A stretch of DNA of 64,000 nt. Source: Oscillospiraceae bacterium (GTDB lineage Bacteria; Bacillota; Clostridia; Oscillospirales; Ruminococcaceae). This document shows, piece by piece, positions 25,396-35,200 of the stretch. The stretch is from positions 62,001-126,000 of the forward strand of contig JAFVOU010000029.1 in the NCBI GenBank assembly GCA_017505635.1, in the 5' to 3' direction. Below the pieces are notes generated by a model. The model did no database searches, was not told the DNA's origin, and worked only from the letters and a program-made list of their open reading frames with translations. Position 1 is the stretch's first letter; the number at the start of each line of letters is the position of its first letter. The position numbers and the translations under genes are program-made.

Positions 25396-26121
25396 CTATC
25401 CCTCCATCATTCCGTATTTGGTTTTTAAGCGGTCAAGTTTTTCAAACAGCGGCTGTGAGAAGAAATACAGTGTAAGTGCTGTTGCTGTTGCGTGGATTGC
25501 ATTTACGGGCAGACCGCTGATATATGTGGCGATAATATATGGTTTTGTCAGTTCTGCCGCCACAAGGAACAGCGATGCTGTGTCAAGTATTGGGCCTATA
25601 AGAAACATAATTATCACAAAACCGAATACCGCAAGTTTTGTTCTATTGTTTTTTTCGAGTACGCCTAAACGATACAAAACACCTGCCACAAAGCCCACAA
25701 GACCAAAAGCAAGCATCTGCCACGGTGTCCACGGACCGTGACCGAAAATCATATTGGAAACCACAACGGACAGTGAACCTGTCAGAAAGCCTGCCTCTGC
25801 ACCAAGGGCGATACCCGTAATGATGATAATTGCCGCCATGGGTTTAAAGTGGTCAAGCCAGATAAATGCTGCACGGCTTGCAACTGCATTGGCACACATA
25901 ACAGCAATGGTAACAAGTTCCCTTGCCTGTGGTTTGCGTTTTTCAAACATAACAAAAAACGGCACCATTGAATAAACAATAATCAGAAGGCTTGTCACAA
26001 AGTAGTTGCGGTCAAAAAAATTCCACGCAACAAAAATTGTTATTGGTATAAGCATCAGTGCAATTATGCAGGCAAAAATACCTTTATTGTTTAATTTGTT
26101 TGAGTTAAGTTCTTTTTGCAT
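25396..26121 (-). CDS. ECF transporter S component, probably for a corrinoid
   Basis: 241-residue hydrophobic protein with about six helices, in the position of a substrate-binding S subunit between the ATPase and a T component. Notable are the GHGPWTPWQML loop and GALYR-type segments shared with S components linked to cobalamin. It overlaps the ATPase gene by 31 nt. Because the operon continues into cobTUSC and is preceded by two cobalamin riboswitches, cobalamin, cobinamide or a precursor is the expected cargo. Specificity is inferred, not read from residues. Confidence 0.8.
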   Translation of the reverse strand: MQKELNSNKLNNKGIFACIIALMLIPITIFVAWNFFDRNYFVTSLLIIVYSMVPFFVMFEKRKPQARELVTIAVMCANAVASRAAFIWLDHFKPMAAIIIITGIALGAEAGFLTGSLSVVVSNMIFGHGPWTPWQMLAFGLVGFVAGVLYRLGVLEKNNRTKLAVFGFVIIMFLIGPILDTASLFLVAAELTKPYIIATYISGLPVNAIHATATALTLYFFSQPLFEKLDRLKTKYGMMEG

Positions 26122-27776
26122 AGTTCTATTACATCCTCGTTGTTGACCGCATTTTTGAATATATGGCGGCTCATTCGGTTTGCTGCTGTGGTGTAGAAGC
26201 TGTTTTGTGAGAAGAAGCGATTTGGCGTGTTGGTTGTGGTTATACCGCCGTCAAAAAACATCGATACCTCATCAGCGGTTTTTGCACAAAATTCAACGTC
26301 ATGGCTTACCATAAGCACAGTTACACCGCCTGCTGTCAGGTCTTTGAGTATTTCGGCAAATTTCGCCTTGAAGCTGTTGTCGATTGCCTTTGTAGGCTCA
26401 TCCAGCAGCAGAATTTTCGGATTGCACAAAAGCACCTTTGCAAGTGCTGCACGCTGCTGTTCACCACCAGATAAATCATAGGGATGACTGTTCAAAAAGT
26501 GTTCTATTCTGCATAGTTTGGCAACATCGCTGACCTTCTGTGCAATTTCTTCTTTGGTCAGTTTTTTGCCGCTGAACATTTCTTCCAAATCTTCCTGCAC
26601 TGTCTTTTTTACAAACAGGCTTTTAGGGTCCTGCGGAAGCATTGCAAGACAGTTTTCGAAAAGTTCTGATGATTTGTATTTGCCGATTTCTTTTCCAAAA
26701 ATCTTTACTTTACCGCGATATGCTTTGCAGATACCGCAGATTGCCTTGAGTGTTGTGGATTTACCTGTACCGTTACCGCCCACTATGGCGTGAATTTTTG
26801 CTTCTTTAAGTTTGAGGTTTACACCTTTAAGCACATCGGGTGTATCCTTTTCATAACGGAACCACACCTCTTTAAGTTCAAGGACAGGTTTTTCGGTTTC
26901 TTCACTTGGCATTGCTGTGTCAATGCTGTCGTGTTTTATTTCAACACCTTTAAATGTATCTGTAAGCCACTGTCTGCCTTCACGGACTGTCAGCGGATAA
27001 GGCAGGTTGCCCCCTACACGGTAGCGTATCTGCATTGTGGACGGCAGAGTACAGAACAAATCGCTGTCGGTGCTGCCGAGTTTTTCACCGATATTGCGTG
27101 GACTGTCGCAGGCAATAATTCTGCCTTTTTCCATAAGTACAACTCTGTCTGCGGCGTGGAAAACTTCTTCAAGACGGTGTTCGGTTATGATGACTGTTGT
27201 GCCCAGTTCAAGGTTTATTTTGCGTACAGTATTAAGCAGGTCTGTTGCAGCGATAGGGTCAAGCTGGCTGGTAGGCTCATCAAGAATAAGCACCTCTGGC
27301 TGCATCGCCATAACAGAAGCAAGATTCAAAAGCTGTTTCTGACCGCCTGAAAGTTCTGTTACATTTTTGTGAAACCAGCTTTGTATGCCAAAATAACTTG
27401 CCATTTCTGCTACACGCATACGCATTGTGCGCACATCACATCCAAGGCTTTCAAGTCCAAAAGCAAGTTCATGCCACACCTTATCGGTGACAATCTGCGC
27501 ATCGGGGTCCTGCATTACATAGCCTATTTTGCTGCTTTGGTCACGGAGGGAAACATCTTTTAAAGGTGTGTCTTCAAAATATATTTCACCGCTTTTTTCA
27601 CCGTGTGGAGCAAGTACGGATTTGAGGTGACGCAAAAGTGTTGTTTTGCCGCTGCCGTTGGAGCCGCACAGGACAATATATTCCCCTTTTTCTATCTCAA
27701 GGTTTATATCATCCAGCACCTTTTGTTCTCTTTTGGGATATGAAAAACTTAAATTTTCGATTTTAAAATGTGCCAT
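26091..27776 (-). CDS. ecfA: ECF transporter ATPase, fused A and A' domains
   Basis: 561 residues with two complete ABC ATPase domains. Domain 1: Walker A CGSNGSGKTTLL, signature ELSGGQKQLLNLAS, Walker B EVLILDEPTSQLDP. Domain 2: GGNGTGKSTTLK, DLSGGEQQRAALAK, ILLLDEPTKAID. In group II ECF systems A and A' are normally separate genes; here they are fused. It begins 28 nt inside the preceding T-component gene and overlaps the S component. It would power import by both T components or by one T/S complex. Confidence 0.93.
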   Translation of the reverse strand: MAHFKIENLSFSYPKREQKVLDDINLEIEKGEYIVLCGSNGSGKTTLLRHLKSVLAPHGEKSGEIYFEDTPLKDVSLRDQSSKIGYVMQDPDAQIVTDKVWHELAFGLESLGCDVRTMRMRVAEMASYFGIQSWFHKNVTELSGGQKQLLNLASVMAMQPEVLILDEPTSQLDPIAATDLLNTVRKINLELGTTVIITEHRLEEVFHAADRVVLMEKGRIIACDSPRNIGEKLGSTDSDLFCTLPSTMQIRYRVGGNLPYPLTVREGRQWLTDTFKGVEIKHDSIDTAMPSEETEKPVLELKEVWFRYEKDTPDVLKGVNLKLKEAKIHAIVGGNGTGKSTTLKAICGICKAYRGKVKIFGKEIGKYKSSELFENCLAMLPQDPKSLFVKKTVQEDLEEMFSGKKLTKEEIAQKVSDVAKLCRIEHFLNSHPYDLSGGEQQRAALAKVLLCNPKILLLDEPTKAIDNSFKAKFAEILKDLTAGGVTVLMVSHDVEFCAKTADEVSMFFDGGITTTNTPNRFFSQNSFYTTAANRMSRHIFKNAVNNEDVIELCKKNLTQTN

Positions 27777-28636
27777 GTAATTTCCTCCGAAAATTCGATT
27801 ATAAGTGGTATTGAAAGGAATAAGGCATAACCAGTTATGCCGATATATGTAAAAGCCGTAACCTGCGGAATTATAATTGCAGGCAGAAACTGCATCTGCG
27901 TACAGCCTTTGACAATGCAGATAACCGTTGCAACAGCTGTTAATGCAAAAACTGCACCAATAACAATATCTCTTTTTTGCTTTTGATAGGTGTGATAGCT
28001 TGTATGGTTGTCATCCACATAGCCCCTTGAACGCATACTGTCGGCGGTGATTACCGCATCTTCCAGCGCACAGGATGTAAGAATTGACATAGTTTCCAAC
28101 CCGTTGTTGAGTTTGGCTTTGAAGGTGTTACCCTCTGTGCCTTTGCCTATGCAGTTTCGTGCACCAATAATTGTTTTGGTCTTTTTGATAAGGTTTGGTA
28201 TCAGCCTTAAAATCATTGACAATACCAACGTGATTGACGGAGCAAACCGACCGAACAGATATGTAAATTTGTCGGTGGTCATAATTATGTTGTAGCAGGA
28301 AAACCATAGCATAACCGAAACAAAATTTATCCCCGTCACAGCACCGTAAAAAAGCGCTTCAAAGGTTACAGGTCTGTTTTTTAACCAGATAAAGAGCACT
28401 GTATTGCCCATAGTGTTCATTACCCCGTTAAAAAACACAACTGCAATAAACATAACGATATACCAAAGGAGAAACTTTTTGCTTTTGCCTTTGGATAAAG
28501 TCAGATAATATGAAAATGAAATAATAAGTGAAACAAGACTAAACAACGGATGAGAAATAAACATACTCAAACCTATTGCCCCTGCAAAAAAAGCAAAATT
28601 GACCGCAGGATGGTATGTGTCGAATGTTTTTGTCAT
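27749..28636 (-). CDS. ecfT: ECF transporter transmembrane (T) component, copy 1
   Basis: 295-residue membrane protein of the EcfT family with the coupling-helix motif ADSMRSRGYVDD and five or six hydrophobic helices. The ATG at 28636 is preceded by GAGG at 8 nt; an in-frame GTG three codons earlier overlaps that site and is less likely. It is the first gene of the transporter group and overlaps the fused ATPase by 28 nt. The paralogue at 24494-25393 differs substantially, so this is not a recent duplication. Confidence 0.88.
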   Translation of the reverse strand: MTKTFDTYHPAVNFAFFAGAIGLSMFISHPLFSLVSLIISFSYYLTLSKGKSKKFLLWYIVMFIAVVFFNGVMNTMGNTVLFIWLKNRPVTFEALFYGAVTGINFVSVMLWFSCYNIIMTTDKFTYLFGRFAPSITLVLSMILRLIPNLIKKTKTIIGARNCIGKGTEGNTFKAKLNNGLETMSILTSCALEDAVITADSMRSRGYVDDNHTSYHTYQKQKRDIVIGAVFALTAVATVICIVKGCTQMQFLPAIIIPQVTAFTYIGITGYALFLSIPLIIEFSEEITWHILKSKI

Positions 28637-28680
28637 TGTTTTCACCTCGTTTCGTTATATTTTTAAAAGTGTTATAAAAG

Positions 28681-28718
28681 CAGATTTGGTGGGGCGCATA
28701 AAACGCCCCACTTATCTG
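28681..28718 (-). terminator. hairpin between surface-protein genes and ECF genes
   Basis: CAGAT-TTG-GTGGGGCG pairs with CGCCCCAC-TT-ATCTG. On the minus strand the stem is followed only by a broken T-rich stretch, so termination may be partial and the ECF/cob genes could be reached from the upstream riboswitch-controlled transcript. No separate cobalamin riboswitch and no convincing promoter fit in this ~120-nt gap. Confidence 0.6.
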
Positions 28719-28755
28719 TTTCAGCATGATGTTCTGTACAGGAATTAATTATAGA

Positions 28756-29805
28756 TTATTTCCATTTTGCGTACAGTCTGATAGATTTATAGGTTTTATC
28801 GTATTCAAAATCCCATGGCAGTGTCAGTTTTTTGTCCCTGTACCAGCCGTCAAACTGTGCATCTGTTTTCTGTGGGTCTCTTGGTTTTGCAAATGGTTTG
28901 CCCTTTTTGATTTTTTCACTGAGATATTCTGTGGAATCATCCAGCATATATGTTACACGTCTGTCATTAAAAAGCAGAATAATAAGTATCAGTATTCCAG
29001 CCAATGCTGCAGCGGCAACTGTCCACCAAGGGAATCCGTCTTTATAGGCAGGTGCAGCGACAGCAGTTGTCCAACCTGCATAAAGCACCATATTATCACT
29101 TACCGTGTCTGTTTCAAAGTTCCACTGTTCTTTGAGATAGATATCTTTGTACCATCCGTCAAACACAAATCCTTCGCGCTCAGGATCCTGTGGTTTTGTT
29201 ATGTGTTCACCGAATGTAACGGTCTGGCTTTCAACCTCACTTCCTCCCATAGAGTCGAATTTTACAGTGCAGTCACTTGTCACAATTACAAGCAGATCAT
29301 TTACCGTTATGCTGTAACTGTCTCTGCCGTCAGGTGTGGATACAATGCAGTTTTCATTTTTGAGATGTGCACTTCCCTTTGTTCCTGTTATCTTTACCTG
29401 AAATGAACCCAGAACTACCTCACTGTTCCAGTTTTCACCGCCGCTTAATGAAAGATAGTTTACATAAAATGCACGGTAATCATCAATGAGGCCGATATCT
29501 GTGATAGAAATTCCGTTTGCTGTAAGGGAATTGTTCTGTACTATTTCAAAAAACTGAGGATCATAGCGGATTTCATCCTGCATGGCATACATCATGTAGC
29601 TGCTGTCATTGTCTGTGCGTTTTAATGTAAGCACTACATTGAGTACATCACCGGGTTTTGCGTGGATTTCGTGCTGTCCGTTTACTGTAAGATCAAGCTG
29701 ATACTGCCGGCTTTCATCTGCTGCAAAAACCGTTGTACACAGCATTGCAGCTGTCAGCAGAACAGTCATTATTACTGTGAATATTTTCTTCAGATATCTT
29801 TTCAT
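28756..29805 (-). CDS. membrane-anchored cohesin-like protein with InlB-type repeats
   Basis: 349 residues. Signal peptide ~1-28 (MKRYLKKIFTVIMTVLLTAA). Residues ~30-165 form a cohesin-like beta domain: AKPGDVLNVVLTLKR, MQDEIRYDPQFFEIV, VVLGSFQVKITG. Then a Listeria/Bacteroides-type repeat ending REGFVFDGWYKDIYLKEQW, a transmembrane helix WWTVAAAALAGILILIILLF, and a second such repeat (DAQFDGWYRDKKLTLPW) after the helix. The start is the second ATG, 7 nt after GGAG. Last of the exported genes before the ECF genes; it could hold dockerin-bearing partners at the membrane. The placement of a repeat after the membrane helix is odd. Confidence 0.7.
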   Translation of the reverse strand: MKRYLKKIFTVIMTVLLTAAMLCTTVFAADESRQYQLDLTVNGQHEIHAKPGDVLNVVLTLKRTDNDSSYMMYAMQDEIRYDPQFFEIVQNNSLTANGISITDIGLIDDYRAFYVNYLSLSGGENWNSEVVLGSFQVKITGTKGSAHLKNENCIVSTPDGRDSYSITVNDLLVIVTSDCTVKFDSMGGSEVESQTVTFGEHITKPQDPEREGFVFDGWYKDIYLKEQWNFETDTVSDNMVLYAGWTTAVAAPAYKDGFPWWTVAAAALAGILILIILLFNDRRVTYMLDDSTEYLSEKIKKGKPFAKPRDPQKTDAQFDGWYRDKKLTLPWDFEYDKTYKSIRLYAKWK

Positions 29806-29883
29806 CGTCATTCTCCTTTCGGGCCTTTGCAGCTGTACTTTTTGTAAATACACCTGTAAAGGTCCGGCTCATATATACCACAG

Positions 29884-29916
29884 GATTTTCTCCCCGGATT
29901 TAACCGGGGAGAAATC
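29884..29916 (-). promoter_or_regulatory. intercistronic stem-loop after the scaffold gene
   Basis: GATTTCTCCCCGG pairs with CCGGGGAGAAAATC about a 6-nt loop in the 141-nt gap between the scaffold gene and the anchor gene. No proper T-run follows on the minus strand, so it is more likely a message-stabilising or partial-termination structure than a full stop. Confidence 0.6.
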
Positions 29917-29946
29917 TTTGTACTGCAAAAATAAACAAATTTATGT

Positions 29947-32259
29947 TTAGTTGCCCATAATTGTATTTACAATTGCTGCTGCATCGTTCACATCAACTGC
30001 TTTGGAAGCATTTACGTCTGCACGGAGGAATTTGGACATTGAAAGTGCATCAAATGTCTGGTATTTTGCATTGTAAATGTCATAAACAAGCTGTGCATCG
30101 TTTACATCAACTACATTTGTGTTGTTTACATCACCTGTGTATACAACTGTTTCTGCATTTGCCTGTGCAATTTCGCTTACATTTTCGGCAGCTGCTTCTG
30201 CTGTAAGAACTGTGTCAGAGATTACAAGGTATGCATGAGCATTGTATTCATCGGACCAGTACATCACGTTTCCGTCATAGCCAAGTGCACCGCCTTCGCT
30301 TACATATTCGGATGCTGCTGTTACAAGGTAAACAACAAAATTGTCAACCTTAACGTATTCGTAAACTTCTACTGTTGGTTTTTCTTTTTCGGATTTTTCA
30401 ACAGTAATAACAAGGTTGCCTGTTACATTTTTAACTGTGTATGTGCCGTCACCGTTGTCAGCAACGTCGGTATCAACGCCGTCCATTGCTGCTGTGATTT
30501 CGTATACAAAGCCGTCTTCTTCGGTAACTGTAAATGTAAAATCATCACCATGGTTTACTGCCATATTGTCACTGGATGCATCACCTGCACCTGTGCCTTC
30601 AAAGGAAACTGTATATTCGGAAACTGTGTTTGTAACTGTGATTACGATATCACCTGTGATGTCTGCACCGTCGATTGTGTAGGTGTAGTTCTGTGCGGAG
30701 TATGTGTAATCTGTGCCGTCAACTGTCACTGCAACTGCTGTGCTGAAGCCTTCAACTGCATTTACAGTAAACACATAGTCTGTCATATAGTTTGCTGTTT
30801 CTTCGTATACAACCTGACCATCCTGTGCACCGTTAACTGTTACATTAACTTCCTTGCCTGTTTTTTCTTCGATTGTGATAACAAGTTCGCCTGTTACGTT
30901 TTCAACTGTGTATGTACCGTCGCCGTTATCGATAACCGGTACTGTTTCACCGTCAACTGTTGCAACAAGTGTGTAAACATAGTTAGGGTCTTTTGCTGTC
31001 AGTGTATAGTCTGCACCGTCATCAACAACATTGTCACCTGTAAAGTCGCTTTCAGGATATGTTACGTTGTGACCGCCAACACTGATTGTTGCTGTTGTGT
31101 TGCCATAGTTTGCTTCTGGTGCATCCTGCACGTCAGCATTTGCACTTTCGTCAACGTTTGCCTGTGCAAGTGTAACAACTGTGCCGCCTTCAGGTACTGC
31201 TGTAACTGTAAAGCCAACTGTTACTGCATTGCCAAGGGATTTGTCTTCGCCGTAGCCAACAACTGTTACTGTGCCGTTGTTGTCTGTAATTTCATAACCT
31301 TCTACTGTTGTGGTTGCAAGTGCAAGGTATACAGGGTCGTATGTAAGCTGTGCATAAAGTGCGTTGAAGCCTGTTACATCGGCAGATTCCACTTTGATTG
31401 TAACTTCTGCAGTTTCGCTTGGCTGTTTTGTCTGTGTTTCAGGTGTAATGCTTACTGTATAGCCTGCTGCAAGTACAGTGTCAATGCCTTCTACTGTAAC
31501 TGTAACATCTTCTGTGATGTCAGCAACTTCATAAACATAAGTTTTTTCATCACTCTGTACTCCTGTAAGTGGTGTGCCGTTTGCTTTTACTGCAAAGCTG
31601 TCTGTAAATTTGTAGCCCTCTGCAACTGTTACGGAAAATTCAAAGCTGCCGCCTTTTTCAACTTCGCCTGCATCACCTGTTGCTGCGATTGTGTAACCTG
31701 TGCCTTCTGTCAGTGTAACTGTGTATGTTTCTGCAGGTGCTGCAACAACTGCAAGTGTGGAGATTGCATCGGTGCCAACTGTGGAAACAACAGCTTCGCC
31801 GTCACCATTTGTCATATTGAAGGTATCTGTGTTGTAGGCAATTTTTGCATCGCCTTCTGCAACAGCTTTGAACTTTGCAGTAAACAGTGTACCTGTTTTT
31901 GTGGAGTTGTTTGTACGTGCAAGGGAGATTTTTGCATCTGTGTTGTTGTAGCTTACAAGGCTGCCTGCAACAAAGTCAGAAACCAGAACATCTTCGCCTG
32001 CATCTTCGTCATATGTTGTTTCAAAACCAAGGAATTCCACAACATTTTCGTCATATGTAAGGTGGATATCAAAAGCATTGAAACCTGTGTTGGATGTAAC
32101 GTTGAGTGAAACTGTAAACTCATCACCAACCTGTGGTGCAGAGTTGGATGTGACAAACTCAAGTACTGCAGCAGTTTCTGCCGCAAAAGCTGTAACTGTC
32201 ATACTGAAAACCATTACTACTGAAAGCAGTACGGACAGTGCTTTTTTCATTGTTTTCAT
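29947..32259 (-). CDS. scaffold-like protein: two cohesin-like domains, repeat modules and a dockerin
   Basis: 770 residues, secreted (signal ~1-27, ending TVTAFAAET). Cohesin-like domain 1 (~30-165): PQVGDEFTVSLNVTSNTGFN, HLTYDENVVEFLGF. A beta module with YTVTLTEGTGYTI (~170-255). Cohesin-like domain 2 (~260-395): TGFNALYAQLTYDPVYLALA. Further modules with INDNGDGTYTVENVTGELVI-like repeats (~400-620), then a unique stretch and a C-terminal type I dockerin (~700-770): two Ca-binding loops, GDVNNTNVVDVNDAQ and ADVNASKAVDVNDAA. It is 25 nt after the 1049-residue gene. Carrying both cohesins and a dockerin, it could bridge dockerin proteins to the membrane-anchored cohesin protein. Which pairs bind is unknown. 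Confidence 0.78.
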   Translation of the reverse strand: MKTMKKALSVLLSVVMVFSMTVTAFAAETAAVLEFVTSNSAPQVGDEFTVSLNVTSNTGFNAFDIHLTYDENVVEFLGFETTYDEDAGEDVLVSDFVAGSLVSYNNTDAKISLARTNNSTKTGTLFTAKFKAVAEGDAKIAYNTDTFNMTNGDGEAVVSTVGTDAISTLAVVAAPAETYTVTLTEGTGYTIAATGDAGEVEKGGSFEFSVTVAEGYKFTDSFAVKANGTPLTGVQSDEKTYVYEVADITEDVTVTVEGIDTVLAAGYTVSITPETQTKQPSETAEVTIKVESADVTGFNALYAQLTYDPVYLALATTTVEGYEITDNNGTVTVVGYGEDKSLGNAVTVGFTVTAVPEGGTVVTLAQANVDESANADVQDAPEANYGNTTATISVGGHNVTYPESDFTGDNVVDDGADYTLTAKDPNYVYTLVATVDGETVPVIDNGDGTYTVENVTGELVITIEEKTGKEVNVTVNGAQDGQVVYEETANYMTDYVFTVNAVEGFSTAVAVTVDGTDYTYSAQNYTYTIDGADITGDIVITVTNTVSEYTVSFEGTGAGDASSDNMAVNHGDDFTFTVTEEDGFVYEITAAMDGVDTDVADNGDGTYTVKNVTGNLVITVEKSEKEKPTVEVYEYVKVDNFVVYLVTAASEYVSEGGALGYDGNVMYWSDEYNAHAYLVISDTVLTAEAAAENVSEIAQANAETVVYTGDVNNTNVVDVNDAQLVYDIYNAKYQTFDALSMSKFLRADVNASKAVDVNDAAAIVNTIMGN

Positions 32260-32284
32260 TGTTTATTTCTCCTTTTTGTAAGCA

Positions 32285-35200
32285 TTAACCTGCTGTAGGA
32301 AATTCTGTGATATTGCCTGCTGCATATCTGAGGATAAGTGATGCATCGGTGGAGTTGATTGTACCGTCTGCATTTACATCTGCAGCATCTGTATCAATTT
32401 CAGAAATGATAGATGAGGCATATCTGAGTACAAGTGTTGCATCGGTGGAGTTGATTGTGCCGTCTGCATTTACATCTCCCAATACATAGGTGATTTCCTT
32501 TTCAACACCTGTAACTGTTACTGTAACATCTGCTGTGATGTTTTCGATTGTGTAAACACCGTCAACAGCTTCGATAACTGTTTCACCTGCTTTAACCGCA
32601 AAGTCTTCGCCTGTCTTGTATCCTTCTGCAATTTCAACTGTGAAGCTGAAGTTTTTACCTGCATAAACGGATGTTTCAAAACCGTCAGCAGGAGTCATTG
32701 TATAGCCTTCACCTTCGGTAAGGGTTACTGTGTATTTTGGATTTTCTGCAACATCGATTGTGATGTCAGGCAGAACACTTCTTGTATTAAAGGTTGTGAT
32801 TGAACCTCGTGTTGAACAGCCGCTGTCAGGGATGTTGCGGTGGCTATCACCGCCGTCTGCAAATGCAGTCAGACCGATAACACCAACGCCGATGTAGCCG
32901 TCTTCAATTGTCTGCTGACCTGCCTGCTCTGCAAGTGTGATATCAATGTAGTTTGTGTAACGTATCCAGTTGTACTGTGCACCTGCACCTGCATATTCTT
33001 TACCGTTAAGAGAATATCTGAGGTGATGACCGCTTGCACCGTCTGTATTGCCCATATAACCAGGGTTGTAGTTGCCCGCCATTTTTGGGATCGGACTGTG
33101 GAGACCGTCAACTGTAACACGTACTGTTTCGCCTGCTTCGATAACACCGTCGTTGTCGTTGATGTTTGTATCTGCTGCTGCAACCTCTTCAACTGTGTAT
33201 GTCACCTTGTCACCGCGTACAACCTGATATGCAACACCTGTGTCTGCTGTAACCTTGATGATGTTGTTGCCGCTTGTAATTGTTGCTGTGTAAACACCTT
33301 CTGTTGCAGAAAGTTCTGTCCAGCTTGTGCCTTTGTCGTGGGAAATTTCAACCTTTTCCACTGTGCCGTCTGTAACGGACGGAGAGAGACTGAGTGTGCC
33401 GTTTTCACCTGTGAAGTAAAGTGTGTCAAACTCTGCATCCCAATCCTTTGTTGTGTTGCTTGCAAAGCTTACATTGCCCTGACCAGATTTGCCGTCAATA
33501 CCAAAGCTTACATCTGCTTTGCTTCCGCCAACCTGTACAACCACAAGGCCTGTACGTGCAGGGTCACATGCACCGTAAACACCGTTGTACTGTCCGCCGC
33601 GTACATCAACTGCATCGTATGTAACCTCGATAACCGCTGTACCCGCTTTGTTTGCAGTAACTGTCTGCCAGCTTTCACCGCCTGTCATATTGTTTGCTTT
33701 TGTTTCGAGAGAAACAACGCCTTCTTCTGACTGATATACAACATCAAAGTGGAAATCAGGTTCCACAATCCAGTTGTTGTAGCTTACAGGAATAATTTCC
33801 CATGCACGGTAAGCTTTGAGTGTTGTAGATGCACCAACCTCCATTGCAAGGCTGTTGTGCTTGTTTACATTGAGCAGTACGCTGTCCTCTGTAAATCCTG
33901 CATTTGGTTCTGTCGATGCGGAATAGTCAACCCTAGCATCTTTTTTAAGGTCACTGTCACTGTAGGTCACTGTAACGCTTGCTGATGATGTCCAGCCTGC
34001 TTTTACGATGTAATCTTCATAGGTTACACGGTATATAGCAGCATTACCTATACCGCCTGTTGCAGTAACACCAGGGAAGTAACTTGTTGATGTGCCGTTG
34101 CCGTTGTCCTTTGTACCGTAGTTTGCTATTTCTGTATAGTTGTAATAGTTGACAATTTTGAACAGCTGTGCTGTTGCACCTGTTGGTGCTGTAACTGTTT
34201 TGAGGTTGTTGTAGTCAACCAGTGCATTGAGCGTGGTGTCTTTTGTGCCAGCTTCAAGTGTCTGTGTGTTTGTTGCAGTTTTGAAAACTGTTGTGTTGGA
34301 AGGTGTTGATGTAAATGTGTAGTCAGCACCTGTCACAAGGAAAAATCCATTGTCTGCCCCCACTGCTTTGTGACCGTCACCGTAGCTTGTCACAACTGTT
34401 GCATCAACTGATGTGCCAAACATATCCTGTGCTGTAACATTTACATTGCGCATTGAAAGGGATGCATCTGCGCTTACTGCAGCCATCATACCTTTTGTGC
34501 CGTCTGTAATATTGATTTCGGTAACGTTTTCAGGAATGGATACTGTATAAGGCACCATACCGTCTGCCTCTTCGCCTGCTGTTGCAGAAAGTGCTGTGCC
34601 GTTGATATGTGTGCCGTCAGCATTGAAGCCTGCGTTTGCAAAGAACTGTGGTGCAACACCTGCCGGTACACTGACTGTTGCATCGTATGTAACAGAGGAG
34701 TTTTGTACTGTAAGGGTTACTGTATATGTGTCGGTTGATGTGTCACCCTTGCTGTCTGTTGCTGTAAATACAAGTGTGTATTCGCCTGCAAATTTTGTTG
34801 GGTGTGTGTAAACACCGTTTTCGTCAACTGTAATTGGTGTGCTTTCACCGCCGTTGACTGCAACATTGTAGCTGAGTGTATCAGCCGCATCAGCATCGGT
34901 AAACAACTCTGCCACATTGATGGAATAGCCCTCTGTACCTACTGTTGTTGCGGATGCAGTATTGTTTTCGCTGTCAATGAGTGTTGGCAGTTTGTTTTCT
35001 TCTGCTGTTGTAAAGTGGAAATATTTTGTACCTGTTGCAAATGTAGCATTTACATAAAGTGATACATTGCTGATGGCACCGTCAACAAGCTGTACAGAAG
35101 CTGTATCGGTAAAACCGGTGCCGTTGAGGGTCATAGTCATTTTTTTGACCCACATATTTGTACCGCCTTTTGCAACGTTGAAGGTAACTGTTGCATCAGG

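Noticed and set aside
28640..28755. A third cobalamin riboswitch directly before the ECF genes
   Set aside because: The gap is only ~120 nt, holds one hairpin and has no conserved aptamer segments.
30235..32109. 624-codon open frame on the plus strand, very rich in Cys
   Set aside because: It is antisense to the 770-residue cohesin/dockerin gene and is open only because of that gene's codon use (GCA/ACA/GTT). No ribosome site, and the composition is not protein-like.
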